A stretch of DNA of 64,000 bases from contig PUDQ02000001.1 in NCBI GenBank assembly GCA_002964805.2, positions 4,240,001 through 4,304,000 of the forward strand. Reading direction: 5' to 3'. A program made the translations under genes and the position numbers. Below the pieces are notes generated by a model. The model saw nothing but the letters and a program-made list of their open reading frames with translations, did not search any database and had not been told where the DNA came from. The DNA is from Trametes villosa. Lineage: Eukaryota; Basidiomycota; Agaricomycetes; Polyporales; Polyporaceae. Shown one piece after another: positions 1 through 12,420 of the stretch (positions are counted from its first letter, which is position 1; the number at the start of each line of letters is the position of its first letter).

Positions 1-837
1 CATTGTCTTGAATACGCCTTGCCTCACCTACCTAGGTGGAAGGCGAGGTGCCGTCTGCTTCCTCAACGCAGAACGAGACCAGTATGTTCGCTTGCACTGC
101 GACAGCGACGTATTTGCCGCCCAGCTGCAAAACCAGGTTCGTCGACTCGTGCTGACCATGATAGAGCGTCCTTTCTGACTCGATCTAGAATTTGTTGTAT
201 ATAGGCATGCGCAACGGCGTCGTTGAGCGATGGGATCTGCGGCATCCAAATGTTCCCGCAGATACGATCGTCAAGATGTCTACCAAAAAGGACCGTACGG
301 GTGGCGCGCCAGTGCAGCATATACGCTTGATTCACGAATATGGGTTACTCGTCGAGACCATGCGCGGCGACGTGAGTGTCTATATTGCAGACATCTCCCG
401 GTTGCTCATAGAGATAATTGGCGCAGCTCGAGGTCCATGATCTGCGCTTTTTGCGCGACACTACGCCAATGTTGCACTTCGACGACCATGTCTCGAGCTA
501 TCAGCATCGAGTGGTAAGCATTGCATCTATTCGCGTGTATCGCAGTCACGGATTATATCATCCATAGGGGATTGCCATTGACCCCCAGGAGAACTACCTA
601 TTTGCGGGTGGTGGTGATTGTCGCCTCCGGGCTTGGTCTCTTCGCACCGGGCAACCCCTGCATAGCGAATCGGCGGAGGGTCCTATACAACCGGGGTTAA
701 ATCCCCTCCGAACCACTTACTCTCATCCCATCCGTGCTATGGAGATCATTCCAGATGATGAGAAGACCTACCTATGGGCGACCTCTCATACGCACTTACA
801 CCGGATACAGTTAGGCCCCAAGGGAATATTTCGTTGA
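1..837 (+). CDS. DCAF4-like WD40 repeat protein, C-terminal part
   Basis: This is the 3' part of a gene that begins before the window. At least three coding stretches can be read: one ending near 136 (GAVCFLNAERDQYVRL), one from about 205 with RNGVVERWDLRHPNVP and IRLIHEYGLLVETMRGD, and one from 570 with GIAIDPQENYLFAGGGDCRL followed by RAWSLRTG. The last runs to a TGA at 835-837. Between them LEVHDLRFLRD and HVSSYQHR can be read just before an intron ending near 568. Short beta-propeller blades ending in WDLR, HDLR or RAWSL, with the order seen here, match the C-terminal WD40 repeats of DCAF4-type proteins, which are substrate receptors for CUL4-DDB1 ubiquitin ligases. The family call rests on this pattern only. 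The junction after 136 does not join in frame with my exon edges, so the first intron is uncertain. Confidence 0.6.
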
Positions 838-1049
838 CGTTTCCTGCTCCCCCAACATACTGCTTCATCTGCTCGACGCGAGGAGTTCCAACCAATCCCG
901 AGAATGTATGTATGTTACATGCCCAGAGCAGTCTGAGAACACTGTGTGTGGAATATGACGATCCGGCCGTCTCCAGTCCCCATTCGCGCTCTCTATTACG
1001 CGCGAACTCCAGCCTCCGGGCCACCCCTCCACAGAATGTCCACTGCACC

Positions 1050-2037
1050 TTAGGACTCGAGGATGCCCATCTCCTTCCACTTCTCCCAAAGCGCCCCGAC
1101 GCCGACTGGCGAACCCGGCTGCCCCTTGATGTCCTTCACCTCGAGCAGCTCATACTCCTTACCGAAGGCCAGGAAGTGCGCGAATAGGGAGTTGAAGTGG
1201 CCTTCGCTGCGCAAGTGCAGGATCTGCTGGTAGTGTGCGTGGTAGATGTGCGCGAACACCCGAAGCAGCTGGCGGTACACGTGCTTGACAGTAGAAGGGA
1301 AGTTTGGCGAGAACTCCCGGCCTGCCACGGACAGCGCACGGTCAGGACGGTGCTATGACCAATACGTAGGCGCGTAGTGACGCACCGGATTTGGTGGGGA
1401 ACGAGTTCTCGTCGTCAAGGAGGTTTTGGACCCAAGTCATCACGTAGTCGACGTAAGTGGGCGCAGGTAGCTGGACGCTCTTCCGATCTTGGTTGATCCA
1501 CGTGTAGTTGAGGCTGTAGAGCTAGGTTAATACATACTGACACGCGGTAAAGACGTTGCATGCTTACTTGGGACCAGCAGCCATCGTGGGGCATGACTGC
1601 TGAGTGCAGCACTCAGCGATCACGCCATAGAACTGGTTTAGATTGGTGTAGAAGTCGAAGACTGGGGCGAGTGCACAACGCGCCCATTCAGCACGCTGGC
1701 ATATGGAGGACAAGCGAAGAAGCAACGCACTGTTCACCGCGACCCATTCCATAACATCCGCATACTTCGGCAGCATGACGATGGTTTTGAAGTTGCCCTT
1801 CACGAGAGCCGCTTCGACGAATGGACTGCATAGGTAGAGCGGCTTGGGGGTGGTAGTGCCGGTGGGGGTGGCTGGGGGGAGAGAGTCTGTGGAGGGGAAG
1901 GTCGCTGATGTGGGGGTAGTCGATCGCCTCGGTGGACGAGGGGCGCGTTGCATGGACCGCCTTCACGACGAGCGATGAGCATCGATGTGGCGGGAAGTCG
2001 CGCAGCCAGCTCACCCGATCGAGTTGAAGAACGACAT
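1050..2037 (-). CDS. MOB2: MOB2-like kinase activator (Mob1/phocein family)
   Basis: MOB2 proteins bind and activate NDR-family kinases (Cbk1/Orb6) in the RAM/MOR pathway controlling polarity and cell separation. Reading leftward, the first exon starts at 2037 with MSFFNSIG and joins across a 54-base intron to RSMQRAPRPP. Then come the hallmark stretches LYLCSPFVEAALVKGNFKTI, LPKYADVMEWVAVN, FDFYTNLNQFYGVIAE, PTMAAGP, YTWINQD, LPAPTYVDYVMTWV and, in the last exon, FSPNFPSTVKHVYRQLLRVF followed by AHIYHAHYQQI. The pair of His residues in HIYHAH is the usual zinc-ligand region. The C-terminus KWKEMGILES extends past the family core. LCSPFVEAALVKG and the absence of a Mob1-type N-terminus favour MOB2 over MOB1. 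The start fits the MSFF-type N-terminus of fungal MOB2 as I recall it. The gene is divergent from the nucleoporin gene. Confidence 0.9.
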
Positions 2038-2309
2038 GGTCACTCAAACGCTTTCAAAACCAAGACACAAAGGGGCGAGTAGGCGATGAACGCAGCGCGA
2101 GTGCGACACGGATGAGCTGGAGACGGCGGTCGCGACGCGGGATTGCTCTAGCAATACTCCGCACGTGACGGGAGGTACTACGCGGTCGTGTTTGCGCGTG
2201 TTGAATCCAGAGGCCGTTGCCAAATACGTAACAACAACGCCTCGGGCACAATGCAGTCGGTGGCGCGCCAGTCACCACCACCTTCCCCTCGCTGGGTCCA
2301 CGACCCACC
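2038..2309. promoter_or_regulatory. Shared divergent promoter region, MOB2 / TPR
   Basis: The 272 bases between the start codons of the leftward MOB2 gene and the rightward TPR gene must hold both 5' UTRs and promoters. No clear TATA box is visible. A CACGTG E-box lies near 2161-2166. Co-regulation is inference only. Confidence 0.45.
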
Positions 2310-5300
2310 ATGATGAAAACCCGCAGAAAAAGCAAGGCCGCTGCTGCAGCGGCCGTCGAGTCTGCGACGCGGGAGAACTCCCCAGCTCCCGCGGCCTCCC
2401 TTTCTCTCACCATTCCCGAGGACATCGACCTCGATGTCTTGTCTAGCCTGCTCCCCGACGTGAACTTCTCCGCACCCACACCCGAGTCCCTTGTCTCAGT
2501 CTACCGAGTGCTCCTTGCCCAAACGTCAGATTCTGAGAGTGCCCAGAGGGAACTTGAAGAAGCGCGTGCGGAAATCCAGCGCAAGGACGTAGAGTTGGAC
2601 CAAGCGCTGCAGGATCGTGAGACCGCGACCTCCGAGCTGGAATCAACTGTGGAGACCGTGCAGAAGGAGCTCGCGCAGGTAAAGGAAGAGAGGGATACTC
2701 TAGGTGTGTGGTGGCGACGTGCATTATCTTAGGGGCACTAACAATGGCTTGTGCCACAGCCGCGGAACGCGCCAAGTTGCAAGAACGCCTCGATGCTGTC
2801 TCAAATACGCAAACATCGTCCTCTGCCGAGGTTCTTACCTTGAAGCAGCGCGTAGAGGAGACGGAACGCGAGAAGCGCGACCTTATGGGTGTTGTGAGCA
2901 GGTTACAAGAGGATGCGGCGCAGCGCGACAGTGAGTCAAGCTTGGCTTTGACGCGTACTTCGTCTAACCTGTCTACGCGTAGCGGAGATCCAGACGCTTC
3001 GTGCAGACCTCAAACAGGCGCGTCAAGACCAACAGAGCCTGGAGCGTAAGGTCCGGGAACTGAGCTCTTCGGAAGCGTCTACCAAGGTGCGTTGGGTATG
3101 CTTTTGAGAGTCCTCACATTCACTGACCCCTCTCAGTTCAAACTCGACTCGCTCACTCAACAACTGGAACTCGCGCGGGCGGAGGTCGAGCGTACCGCTG
3201 CCGAACTCGCCACCAAGACCGAGGAATTCGCCAAGTACCGTCGCACCAAGCATGCAGAGCTCACTCAGCTGCAAGCTGCCCATGATTCGCTCGCCCAGAA
3301 CCACGCCTCTACTGAGAGCACGCTGAAGGCGCTCCAGTCCGCTCACACCGCCCAGTCGCACCAACTCACTCAAGCTCTGACCCGTGTCCAAGACCTGAAG
3401 GGCCAGCTAGCTGAACAAGAGGCGACCTACTCAAGCGAAGCAGCCGGCCTTCGCCGTCTCATCTCTATGATGGAGGAGCGCGAAGCCCAGGCGAAGGCCA
3501 TTGTGGACAGTCTCGAGAGGGACTTCGCCGGTGTCGGTGACAGAGCAGAGAGGCGAGAGGCCGTATTACGCGAGGAGATCGACAACCAGAAGCAACGGGC
3601 TGAGGAGGCAGAGAAGAGGGTCGAGGAGCTTCAAGCAGTGTTGGATAGGCTGGACCGCGGCGAGTTCCCAATCCCCTCCTTCACCGCGTCCCCTGGCCTC
3701 CCTACTACCCCTGCACGTGGCATTTCCACGCCAGTGCGCAACGGAACCCCCTCGGATATCCTTACGCAGGGCATGCTTGGTCTCAGCCCCACCGTCGCGA
3801 TGGCCAGCCGCGCCCAGAGAGGCGGGAAGTCCTTCACGGAGGTGTACTCGGATTACATCAAGCTTCAGGAAGACTTCGCCCGGAAGTGCGCGGAGTACGA
3901 CCATATGGACCGGACGCTATCCGCGGTGCTTGCTCAGATCGAGGAGAGGGTATGTTTCGCACACTGCACTACGGTTGTCTGGAGCTCACCGCTGTTTGCA
4001 GGCGCCCATTCTGTCTCAGCAACGCGCTGAGTACGAGCGACTCCAATCGGAGGCCTCTCAGTTGGCTTCGCAACTAGCACAGGCGCTCTCCGAGCGCGAC
4101 GCTCTCGCCACTACGGCAGAAGAGAACGCGCAGAAGCTTTCGAAGAGCACGCGCGAGAACGAGCTCCTGGAGAAGCAGCTCGAGGACCTCGGTCGCCAGC
4201 TCCGAACATTACTCAAGGAACTCGGCCGCCACCAGGACCCGTCAATCCCGTCTGACGAGGAGCTTGACCATGATGACACGACGCGCCCGGCTGAGAACAT
4301 CGAGGCCGTCATCACCAACAACCTCGTCCTCTTCCGCTCAATACCTCAACTCCAGGAGCAGAACCAGAAGCTGCTCAAGATCGTCCGCGAGCTCGGTTCG
4401 AAGCTGGAGTCGGAGGAGAAGGAGTACAAGGATGCGCTCGAGCGCGAGCAGGGCGAGGCCGTCCGGGAAGCGCACGAGGCGATCAAGCAGCTCCAGGAGC
4501 AGCTCGAGAGCCACAAGCGGAGCAGCGAAGTGACTATCCAGGCGTACGTGAAGGAGCGGGACACCCTCCGCAGCTTGCTTGCGCGCAACCAGCGGCCTGG
4601 CGGCACCGTCGCGCGTATCACAAACGGCCAGGTCAACGGCGATGTGCCTTCAGCGGAAGATGCGTCGGATGCTGCGAAGGAGCTTGAGGAGATGCAGAAG
4701 CAATTCGAGACCTATCGCACTGAGATGGGCATTGACTCTACCCGTCTCCGCGACGAGGCGCTCTCAGCACAACGGGAGGCCACCAGGCTCGGCACTGCTC
4801 TCGCGAAGGCGAACGCTCAGATCGAGGTCCTGACCGGTAAGCTTGCTTTCAATCCCACAGAACCGCACGCCTTACGTTATCCGACAATGCAGAGCGTCAG
4901 CGTATGGTCCAGGAGCAGATCGTCATCCAGAGGCGAGAAAACGAGGACCTGCAGAAACGGAACCAGCACCTCTACGATCAGTATACGCGCATCGACATCG
5001 AATGCAACCGCATGTCCGAGGACCTTCTCGCGAGCAACAGCATCTTGGAGCAGCTGCGCAACGAGTGCGCAAACCTTCGCGCAGAGAAGAAGATCTGGGA
5101 GGTAAGCGTTTTACTGGCTTCAGCCTGTGATCGCGACTCAGCTTAACGTTGACATGACCAGAGCGTACAAGGTCGTCTCGTGGACGAGAACAAGACACTG
5201 GCGACTGAGCGCTCTCATCTGGCCGACTTGATGGCTAACGTCCAGCGGATGCACAACGATCTTGAACGCTCTGGCGAGAACGATCGTCGTCGCATGGACA

Positions 5301-8300
5301 GCCAGATCAAGCTGCTCGAGGATCAGAAGTAAGCATTGCGCCCTGCTTGCATGTTCCGCGACAAGATGCTGACGGCACTATGCAGCCAAGATTTGCGTAC
5401 CCAGCTCACTCAGGAGCGGGAGTCTGTCAGGCGTCTATCCCTCCAGCGCGAGCTTGATCTCAAGGAGCTGCAGAACAAGTTGGACAAGGCTGTAAGTCTA
5501 CCCCCATCGCGGCTCGGTATTCGCTACTGACAAGGGCGCCATAGTCACAGGACCTCAGCAAGACACGCGAATCACTCATCGCTGCTGAGACAAGCAAGAA
5601 GCATCTTGAGGAACGCGTTGAGCAGCTAACAAGGCAGCTCCAAGGCAATGAGGAGAAGCTTGCTGTATACGAGCGGAGAGCCAGCGGTGTCAACGGGATC
5701 ACGCCCCGCACCGATGAGGACATGTCCCGTGAGCAGCAGCTTGAGGCTGAGGTGGCAGAGTTGCGGTACGTCTGCGAAAGGAATGTGCTGGTCCACATAC
5801 TGAGCATCTCGGGTTTAGGTCTGCCCTGAAGGTTGCCGAGGTTGACCTTGCTTCCGCAAGGAGCCACGTGCAGCAGTTCCGGGAGATCAGCCAGGCCAAC
5901 GAAGCTGCCCTTGCCACGCTCAACGCCAGTCACGACGAGTACCAGGCCGCAACCGAGGCTGAACTGACCAGGCGCCAGGTGAGCACGACCACTTCTGGTT
6001 CGAAGTCTAGCGTCTGACTGTGATAATGTTCGTTAGTCCGAGATCGAGGCTCTACAGGAGAAGCTTAGCGCTGCCGAAGAGCGACTTGCTCAGGTCACGC
6101 AGGCCAACACCGAGCTTCAGCAGAAGTTCGATACCGAGCGTATCGCGTGGGCCAACGACAAGAAGACTCTCGAGGACACTATCGTCGACATGAGCACTTC
6201 CGCTCAGCACACCCAGAGCGATCGCTCTACCTGGGAGGTCGAGATCCATCAACAGGAGGAGCGTGCCAAGGTACGATCGAGTGTAGAGCGATTTTCACAG
6301 TACTCATCCCCGCGGTAGGCTGCAGAGGAACGCTATTCAAGAGAGGTGTTGTCGCACGCTGAGTCGATCAAGGCCGTCGAGGACTTGAAGAAGCAGTTGT
6401 CCAAGTCACAAGCTGCCGCACGGGAAAGCCGTGCTGCTGCTGAGACCGCCCAGGCTAAGCTCACGACCTCAGAAGCGAGCTGGCAACAGCAACGCGAAGC
6501 ACTCGACAAGGAGCTCGCCGACCTGAAGGCTAGGTATGAGTCTCATGCACCTCTAAGCTATTCCCAATCTGACCGTTACTAGGTGCAAGGACCTGGGTGA
6601 CCAGAACACCCTTCTGCACCAGCATCTCGAGTCTGTCAGCACCCACGCCGCTCGCATCAAGCAAGCTGCTACTTCAGCCGCCAACGAGTCCGGCGACGCC
6701 GAAGCGTCTGACGACGCTGATACCAAGCTCGCAGAGCTGCGCTCTCTGGTCACCTATCTGCGGAAGGAGAAGGAGATCATCGAGCTTCAGTTGGAGCTCA
6801 GCAAGCAGGAGAACACTCGCCTCAAGACTCAGATCGACCACCTGTCGCAGAACCTTGACGAGACTCGGAGAGCTCTCTCGGAGGTATGTTGTCCAGTATA
6901 GTGTCGAGGTTAGCGAATTAACAGGTGGGGTAGGAACGGGAGCGTGCCGTCCAGACCGCTGCGTCCGAAGCTCAGCACAGCCAGCTTGCGGAGAAGATCA
7001 ACCAAGTTGCGATCCTGCGGGAGAGCAACGCTACTCTCCGTAGCGACTGCGATTCGTACGCGAAGCGTGCTCGCCAGCTCGAGACTGAGCTTCGCAAGGT
7101 GTCGTCAGAGCTCGAGCCTACCAAGGAGCAGCTCCGCGTTGCGCAGGCGGAGGTCGAGGCGAAGGAGCAGCAGATCAAGCTCCTTGAGAACGAGAGCCGG
7201 CGCTGGCAGGAGCGCAACACGCAGCTTCTGACCAAGGTACGGTCAGATCCCCATGAACACTCGGCTCGTTCTAATGCGCGTTTGTCTTCAGTATGACCGT
7301 ATCGACCCTGCGGAGATGCAGTCGCTCAAGGACGAGATCACCCAGCTCCAAGCTCGGAATGCTGAGCTGGAAGCGACGATCGAGACTCAGAAGGCCGAGA
7401 TCGCAGCTCAAGTGCAGAGGGTGAGTACCGATGCCTGATTCTTCCGTGCCATAGTGCTCATCTCCTGCGAAGGTCCATCTGCTCGAGGAGGTCCATGTGA
7501 AGCTGAAGACGATCAACAAGGACAACAACCAGAAGGCCAAGGCTCGCTTCGAACGCGAAGGCGCCGAGATCCAGCGACTCAACCAGGCTGTCACTGAGCT
7601 TCAGGCTCAGGTCGAGGCGTTGACCAAGGAACTCGAGGAGGCCAAGGCGAACTCAGAACAGGCCGCCGCCAGCGGCGCGCCCGTCGACCCCGAGCTAGCG
7701 AAGGAGTTGGAGGCACTCCGTACGGAGAAGGCCAGCCTCGAGCAGCTACTGGCTCAGGAGAAGAGCGCTCATCTGGTTGCATCGTCACAAGTTGGCGAAC
7801 AAGCCGCCACCCTTGTAAGTTGTTCTACGATGCTGAAAGGGTGTTTCTGACGATGTCATCAGGACGAGCTTCGTGCGGAGCGTGACCGTCTCCTCGCTGA
7901 GAAGGCCGCAGGGACCGGTGAAGCGGGTGAAATTCCCGCCGATGTCGCCGCCGCCCAGAGCCAGTGGGAGGCGGAGAAGGCGACGCTTGTTCAGGCTCGT
8001 GAGGAAGCGGCTGCTCGTGCTGAGGTCAGTGACATTCAATATGATCAGATAATAGTTCGCGAGCTGAGATGTCCCGTAGGCTTTGAAGGCGGAAGTAGCC
8101 AAGACGAACGAGGAGATCAGGAACATTCGCCTCGCCAGTGTCCGTAATGCTATGCACTTGTTGCATCGCACCCTATTAACCCCTTGCACAGGACAAGTCT
8201 CGGGAACGTCTAGCGGAGGTCATCAAGGCGCGAAACGCAGACGCCGAACGTGCGGCGGAGCAGCAACGCGCAGCCGTGGCCGAAGCTGTCGAGAAGCTAC

Positions 8301-9124
8301 GCGCCGAGCTCAGTTCTGCCACTTCTCCAGCAGCCTCCGGGGACATCATCGCTAAGCATGCGGCGGAGCTGCGTGCTTTGGAGGAGCGCCTGGTCAAGAA
8401 GCACGAGGAGGAGCTCAAGGCAGCGGTCGAAGCCGCTGCGAAGGCCGCAGGTGCCGCGGCCGTCCCTGCAGACTCCAAGGCAGCGATCGACGCAGGCATC
8501 GAAGCATACAAGAAGCAGCTTGAGGAGAACCATGCGAAGGAGATCGCCGACGCCGTCGAGCGAGGCCGCAAAGAGGCTGCCGCGCGTGCCAAGCTCAAGG
8601 ACCAGCAGCTCGTGAGGGCGCAATCGAAGGTCAAGGAGCTCGAGGCGAAGATCCTACAGCTGGAAGGCAACCCCGCTCCTGCTGCCCCCGTTGCTTCCTC
8701 AAGCGCTCCACCGACCACTCCTACTACCGCTGCGCCACCGGCCGAAGAGACTTCCGCTCCCTCCACCTCCGCAGCGCCCGCTGCTCCTGCTCCCACCACC
8801 GCCCCCGGACCCGGTAAAGCCGGTCTCCCAGCCAAGCCTCCCGGCGCGGGCGGGCGAGGACGTGGTCGCGGTGGTCCTCCCACAAGGGGCCTCAGCATCC
8901 GCGGCGCTGCCCCTGGTGCTGGTGGTCGGGGTGCTGGTGCCGCCGTGGCCGCCGCTGCCGCTGCCGCGGGTGCTGCTCCCAACGCTGGTGCTGCCGGGGC
9001 TGCGAAACGCGCCCGCGACAGCGAAGCCGCCGGGGACGATGCCGCTGCGAAGCGTCTGAAACAGGGCGAGGGTAGCAGACCTCCTGTGCAGCTTCGCCGA
9101 GACCGTGTCCTGCCTCCATCATAA
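2310..9124 (+). CDS. TPR: TPR/Mlp1-type nuclear-basket nucleoporin
   Basis: This very long, many-exon gene encodes an almost continuous coiled coil, the filament protein of the nuclear pore basket, which acts in mRNA export surveillance and peripheral chromatin organisation. It starts MMKTRRKSKAAA at 2310. Family-specific text includes FRSIPQLQEQNQKLLKIVRE (about 4330-4390, the TPR/MLP central motif), MSEDLLASNSILEQLRNECA (about 5010-5070) and ADLMANVQRMHNDLERS after 5219. At least fifteen short GT-AG introns interrupt it. The coiled coil ends near 8660 and gives way to a Pro/Ala/Ser/Thr-rich tail with a GRGRGRGGPPTRG patch (RGG-like, possibly RNA-binding) and a basic KRARDSE...AAKRLKQ segment that may be a nuclear localisation signal. 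The stop is TAA at 9122-9124. The low-complexity coiled coil also produces long antisense and off-frame open stretches that are not genes. Confidence 0.9.
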
Positions 9125-9463
9125 TAGCTTTATACTAGTCGCATATCTGTTTTGTCAATACGCACGTCGTCCATTGTATTTTATATTGCATCTTTTCTTG
9201 CCCCTGTATACGGTACCACGCACCCGACCATATCAGGCTGCAGACAGTGTAAGCCATGTCCACACTATCGTGGGCAGAGAGGATAGTGGCCCCTCATAAG
9301 CCAGGCTACTAAGTAGTAAGGCGCACAAACCAAGGATGCTTTCGAAATTCACCGGAACATCGCTTTGAGATCTATCTGGTAATGGAGTACTACTGGCGAG
9401 ATAGAACTAGCTATGCAACTGATATGGCGACGCACCGACTCGCAGCCAGACCAGCCGGGAGTT
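9125..9463. other. 3' flank of TPR, no gene seen
   Basis: AT-richer sequence with ATTTTATATTGCATC near 9177-9192 is probably the 3' UTR and polyadenylation region of the upstream gene. I see no coding or RNA feature up to the edge of the repeat at about 9464. Confidence 0.5.
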
Positions 9464-9751
9464 GCGAGCGATGGGGAAGCTTGCCAGCAATGGGAGGGCT
9501 ACAACGCGATCACGGGACCCTCTGGCTTGGACGCGACACGCGACAGACAGGCGCTACAAGGACGCGTCTTGCTTGCCGACCACCACCTTATCGACGCAAA
9601 CTGCTTTCGTTCTCTCACCCAACTCATGCAGCGGGACAGGATGATGTTTGCAACTGCTCAGGTTGACTTTGAATTGGCGAGTGCTGTCTCGGCCGCCGGG
9701 CGTACGGGCTGTTGGTCTGAACTCGAATCGAACCTCCCGCCAAAGGGCTGA
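9464..9751 (+). other. 5' open frame of the repeat family, copy A
   Basis: An open frame ending in ELESNLPPKG and a TGA at 9749-9751 matches the frame at 32481-32768 in copy B over about 82 residues, for example ITGPSGLDATRDR, LQGRVLLADHHLIDANCFRS and VDFELASAVSAAGR. Several differences change amino acids, so purifying selection is not obvious. It resembles no family I know. Copy C begins just inside the end of this frame. Confidence 0.4.
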
Positions 9752-11039
9752 CCATGCCCGGCTTCTGCCGCCGGAGGTCAACCTCTTCAGCCGCTGCCTG
9801 GCACGCAGCCTCTGAGTTTCTGCTGCTTTGGGCCTCATCGTATCTTGTTCTTCGACCACGATCACCCCCTCAGGACTAGCTCCCTCCTTTACTGGTCTGC
9901 CCACTGCACTCGATGTCGTCCGAGGTGACCCTGCCTCCGACATCACCCATCTGCTCTGGCGTATCCTTGATGGCTGCTCTCTAGGGAGACTGCAGGGCCT
10001 CTACTTCTGTCATACTTGTCCGGGTTCCAACGGCTCAATGGCCCGCCTGCTCAAGACTCCCTTCGTCGGCTAGGTCAAGCACGCCGGTGAAGGACTCGTT
10101 CATTGCGTTCACCGGGAGTTCTTCAGGTGTGTCCTGCCAAAGCCCCCCTGCCTCGAGCTTCCACTCATCATGTATGCTAGTGATCTCCCCCAAAATCGAG
10201 CCAGCCGCCACTCAGGAGCACACGATCGTGCTGCACTGTCTTCTCACGTCCACTCCTCCGACGGTCTTCCAGCAGCACAGCTCCGAGTCTCAAGCATCCC
10301 TGGCTCAACATCTCTCTAGCGGTTTCTTCGCCTTGCCTTGCCTCTCTTTCCTCACCGATTCGACATTCTCTGTTCTCTTAAAACCCTCAAACCCTGACAA
10401 CATCATAAAATCATCAAAACCTCGAACAACACTAGATAACGACCGGAAACCAAGACATTCTCCTTATATTATCTCCCACCTAATATGTACGATATCCACC
10501 GACGCAGTGCACTGCACCATCCGCGGCGCAACCCGTGGAACCAACTTCGTGAGTTGCTTCTTTCCTGGGCTACATCGTGATCTAATCGCCTTCGCTCAGC
10601 TTTCGCAACGGTCCCTCCGGCTCGCCAAGCAGCTCGACCCTCGCGACATGTTCCATCAGACGACCTCCTCGACTCGGTCAAGTACTTCGGCCAACGCTCG
10701 TCCTCAATACTAGATGGTTGGAGGCGGGACATAGGTACGTCTATCCCTCCCGTTGATATCCCTCCCATAACTGACCGCATATAGCCTTCGACCGAGTTCA
10801 TCACCCTCTCGGCACCTCGTTAAGCATGGTGCCGCACCCCGTTCATCCACAGCAAGCAGCTCTTACTCGGGAGCACAACCTGTCCTGCGTATGTGAGGCA
10901 GCTCCTCGAGTGTCGACAAGTGCCGCTTCGGTAGCTTCAGTTTTCTGTACACTTCGACGTCTCCTCCCGCGCGAGGGCTACTACTAGCCTCCGCCGACGT
11001 CCGCCTGCATATCGTCCACAGCCACAGCGCTCGCCGTCG

Positions 11040-12420
11040 TTCTCTCCTTTTCGCTTCAGTGGTCCTCTTCCCCACCTCTTCCACGCGGCAGACAACGTCG
11101 GCCCCCCCTCCAGCGCTCCGGCTACCCCTCGTCGACACCTCGACGCTCGTCAAGCTCGGTGTTAGACTCCCGCTCATCCCTGGCGAGCGGAAGCGGCTTT
11201 TACTCGGGAGCCCAACTAGCCCTGCATATCGCAGGGCTGCTCTTCACGTGCCAACAACTGCCGCTTCGCAAGCCACAGTTTCGTCCACTCCGGCCACCGT
11301 GCCCGCCCTGCTTGTCTCCTCTCCGCTCCGGTAGTCCTCTCTCCACTTTCCTACCTCTTCCATGCGGCAGACAAGGTCGGCCTCCTCCGGCGCATCTGCA
11401 CCCTCATGTCGTCACCTCTCCAAGCTCAGTGTCACATCCCGCCCATCCACGGCGAGCAGAAAGTGCTCTTACCCGGGAGCCCAACAAGTCCTGTGTACTA
11501 TTGACACTAGTACGCTGGGCTGCTCTTCGAGTCTCAACAACTGCAGCTTCGCCAGCCGTATCTTTCTCGTAGTACCCCCTGACGTCTACCCATCTTCGAC
11601 GTCCACTCCGGCCACCACGCCTCGCCCATAGCCACCGCGCTCGTCGGCCTTGTCTCCTCTCCGCTCTGGTACCCCTCTCACCTCGCTACCTCTCCTACGC
11701 GGTAGGCACGGCTGGCCCCTCCTCCAGCGCCTCGGTTACTTCGCGACGGTTGCGTCGCCAGCGGCACCTTGTCATGCTCGGTGCCACATCCCCGTCCATC
11801 CACCCCAAGCTCGAGTGGCTTCTACCCGGGAGCCCAACAAGCCGCGCGTTTCACTACGCATGGCTGCTCTCCGGGTCTCAACAGCCGTCGCTTCGCTAGC
11901 TTGTCCACTTGCTCATTCACCCTGACGTCCCATCCCGCGCGAAGACCAGTCTTCGCCCCGACGTCTGCTACGACGACCGCCCATCTCATGCAGTCGCAGC
12001 GCTCGCCGCCCTTGTCTCCTCCCCGCTCTGGTGTTAACCACCTCTTCCACGCGGCAGACACCGTCGGCCCCTCCCCCAGCCCTCCGACTGCTTCACGATG
12101 GCCTCCCACCCGGTCCTCGTCACTTCCCTGCTCTCGTCTTCTTCCAACGTCGCCGGGGTCCCTTCGGCTTCTCATCCCGGCCCCAGCCTCCTTTTTCCTT
12201 TCCGGATCGGCTGCATTCCGCGACTCCTGTTGCCAGGCGGCGACAGGGTTCGTGTGCCCTTGTTCATGTAGAACACCGCCAGTCCGTCTCGGGTTTTCCC
12301 AACCCTTGTCGACGTCGTACACCTCAGCAAGGAGACCACGACGCCTCGGCAAGGCCCCGGGCCTTGTTCATCCCCGCCCACCCACTCTCCTCCACCTTAC
12401 CAACGCTCAACACGCTCTGG
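11040..12420 (+). repeat. Degenerate tandem units inside copy A
   Basis: Four imperfect units begin near 11043, 11316, 11652 and 12012 with a core like TCTCCTCTCCGCTCTGGT. Each continues with CTCTTCCACGCGGCAGACA, then a GGCCCCTCC stretch, then in most units a GGGAGCCCAACAAG and GGGCTGCTCTTC motif and a TCAACAACTGCCGCTTCGC-like segment. Spacing is about 270-360 bases. Copies B and C have about six and five units. The units are pyrimidine-rich on this strand. Confidence 0.7.

Noticed and set aside
8176..8982. 268-codon minus-strand open frame rich in Ala and Pro
   Set aside because: It is antisense to the Ala/Pro-rich tail of the TPR gene and is explained by GC-rich codon composition.
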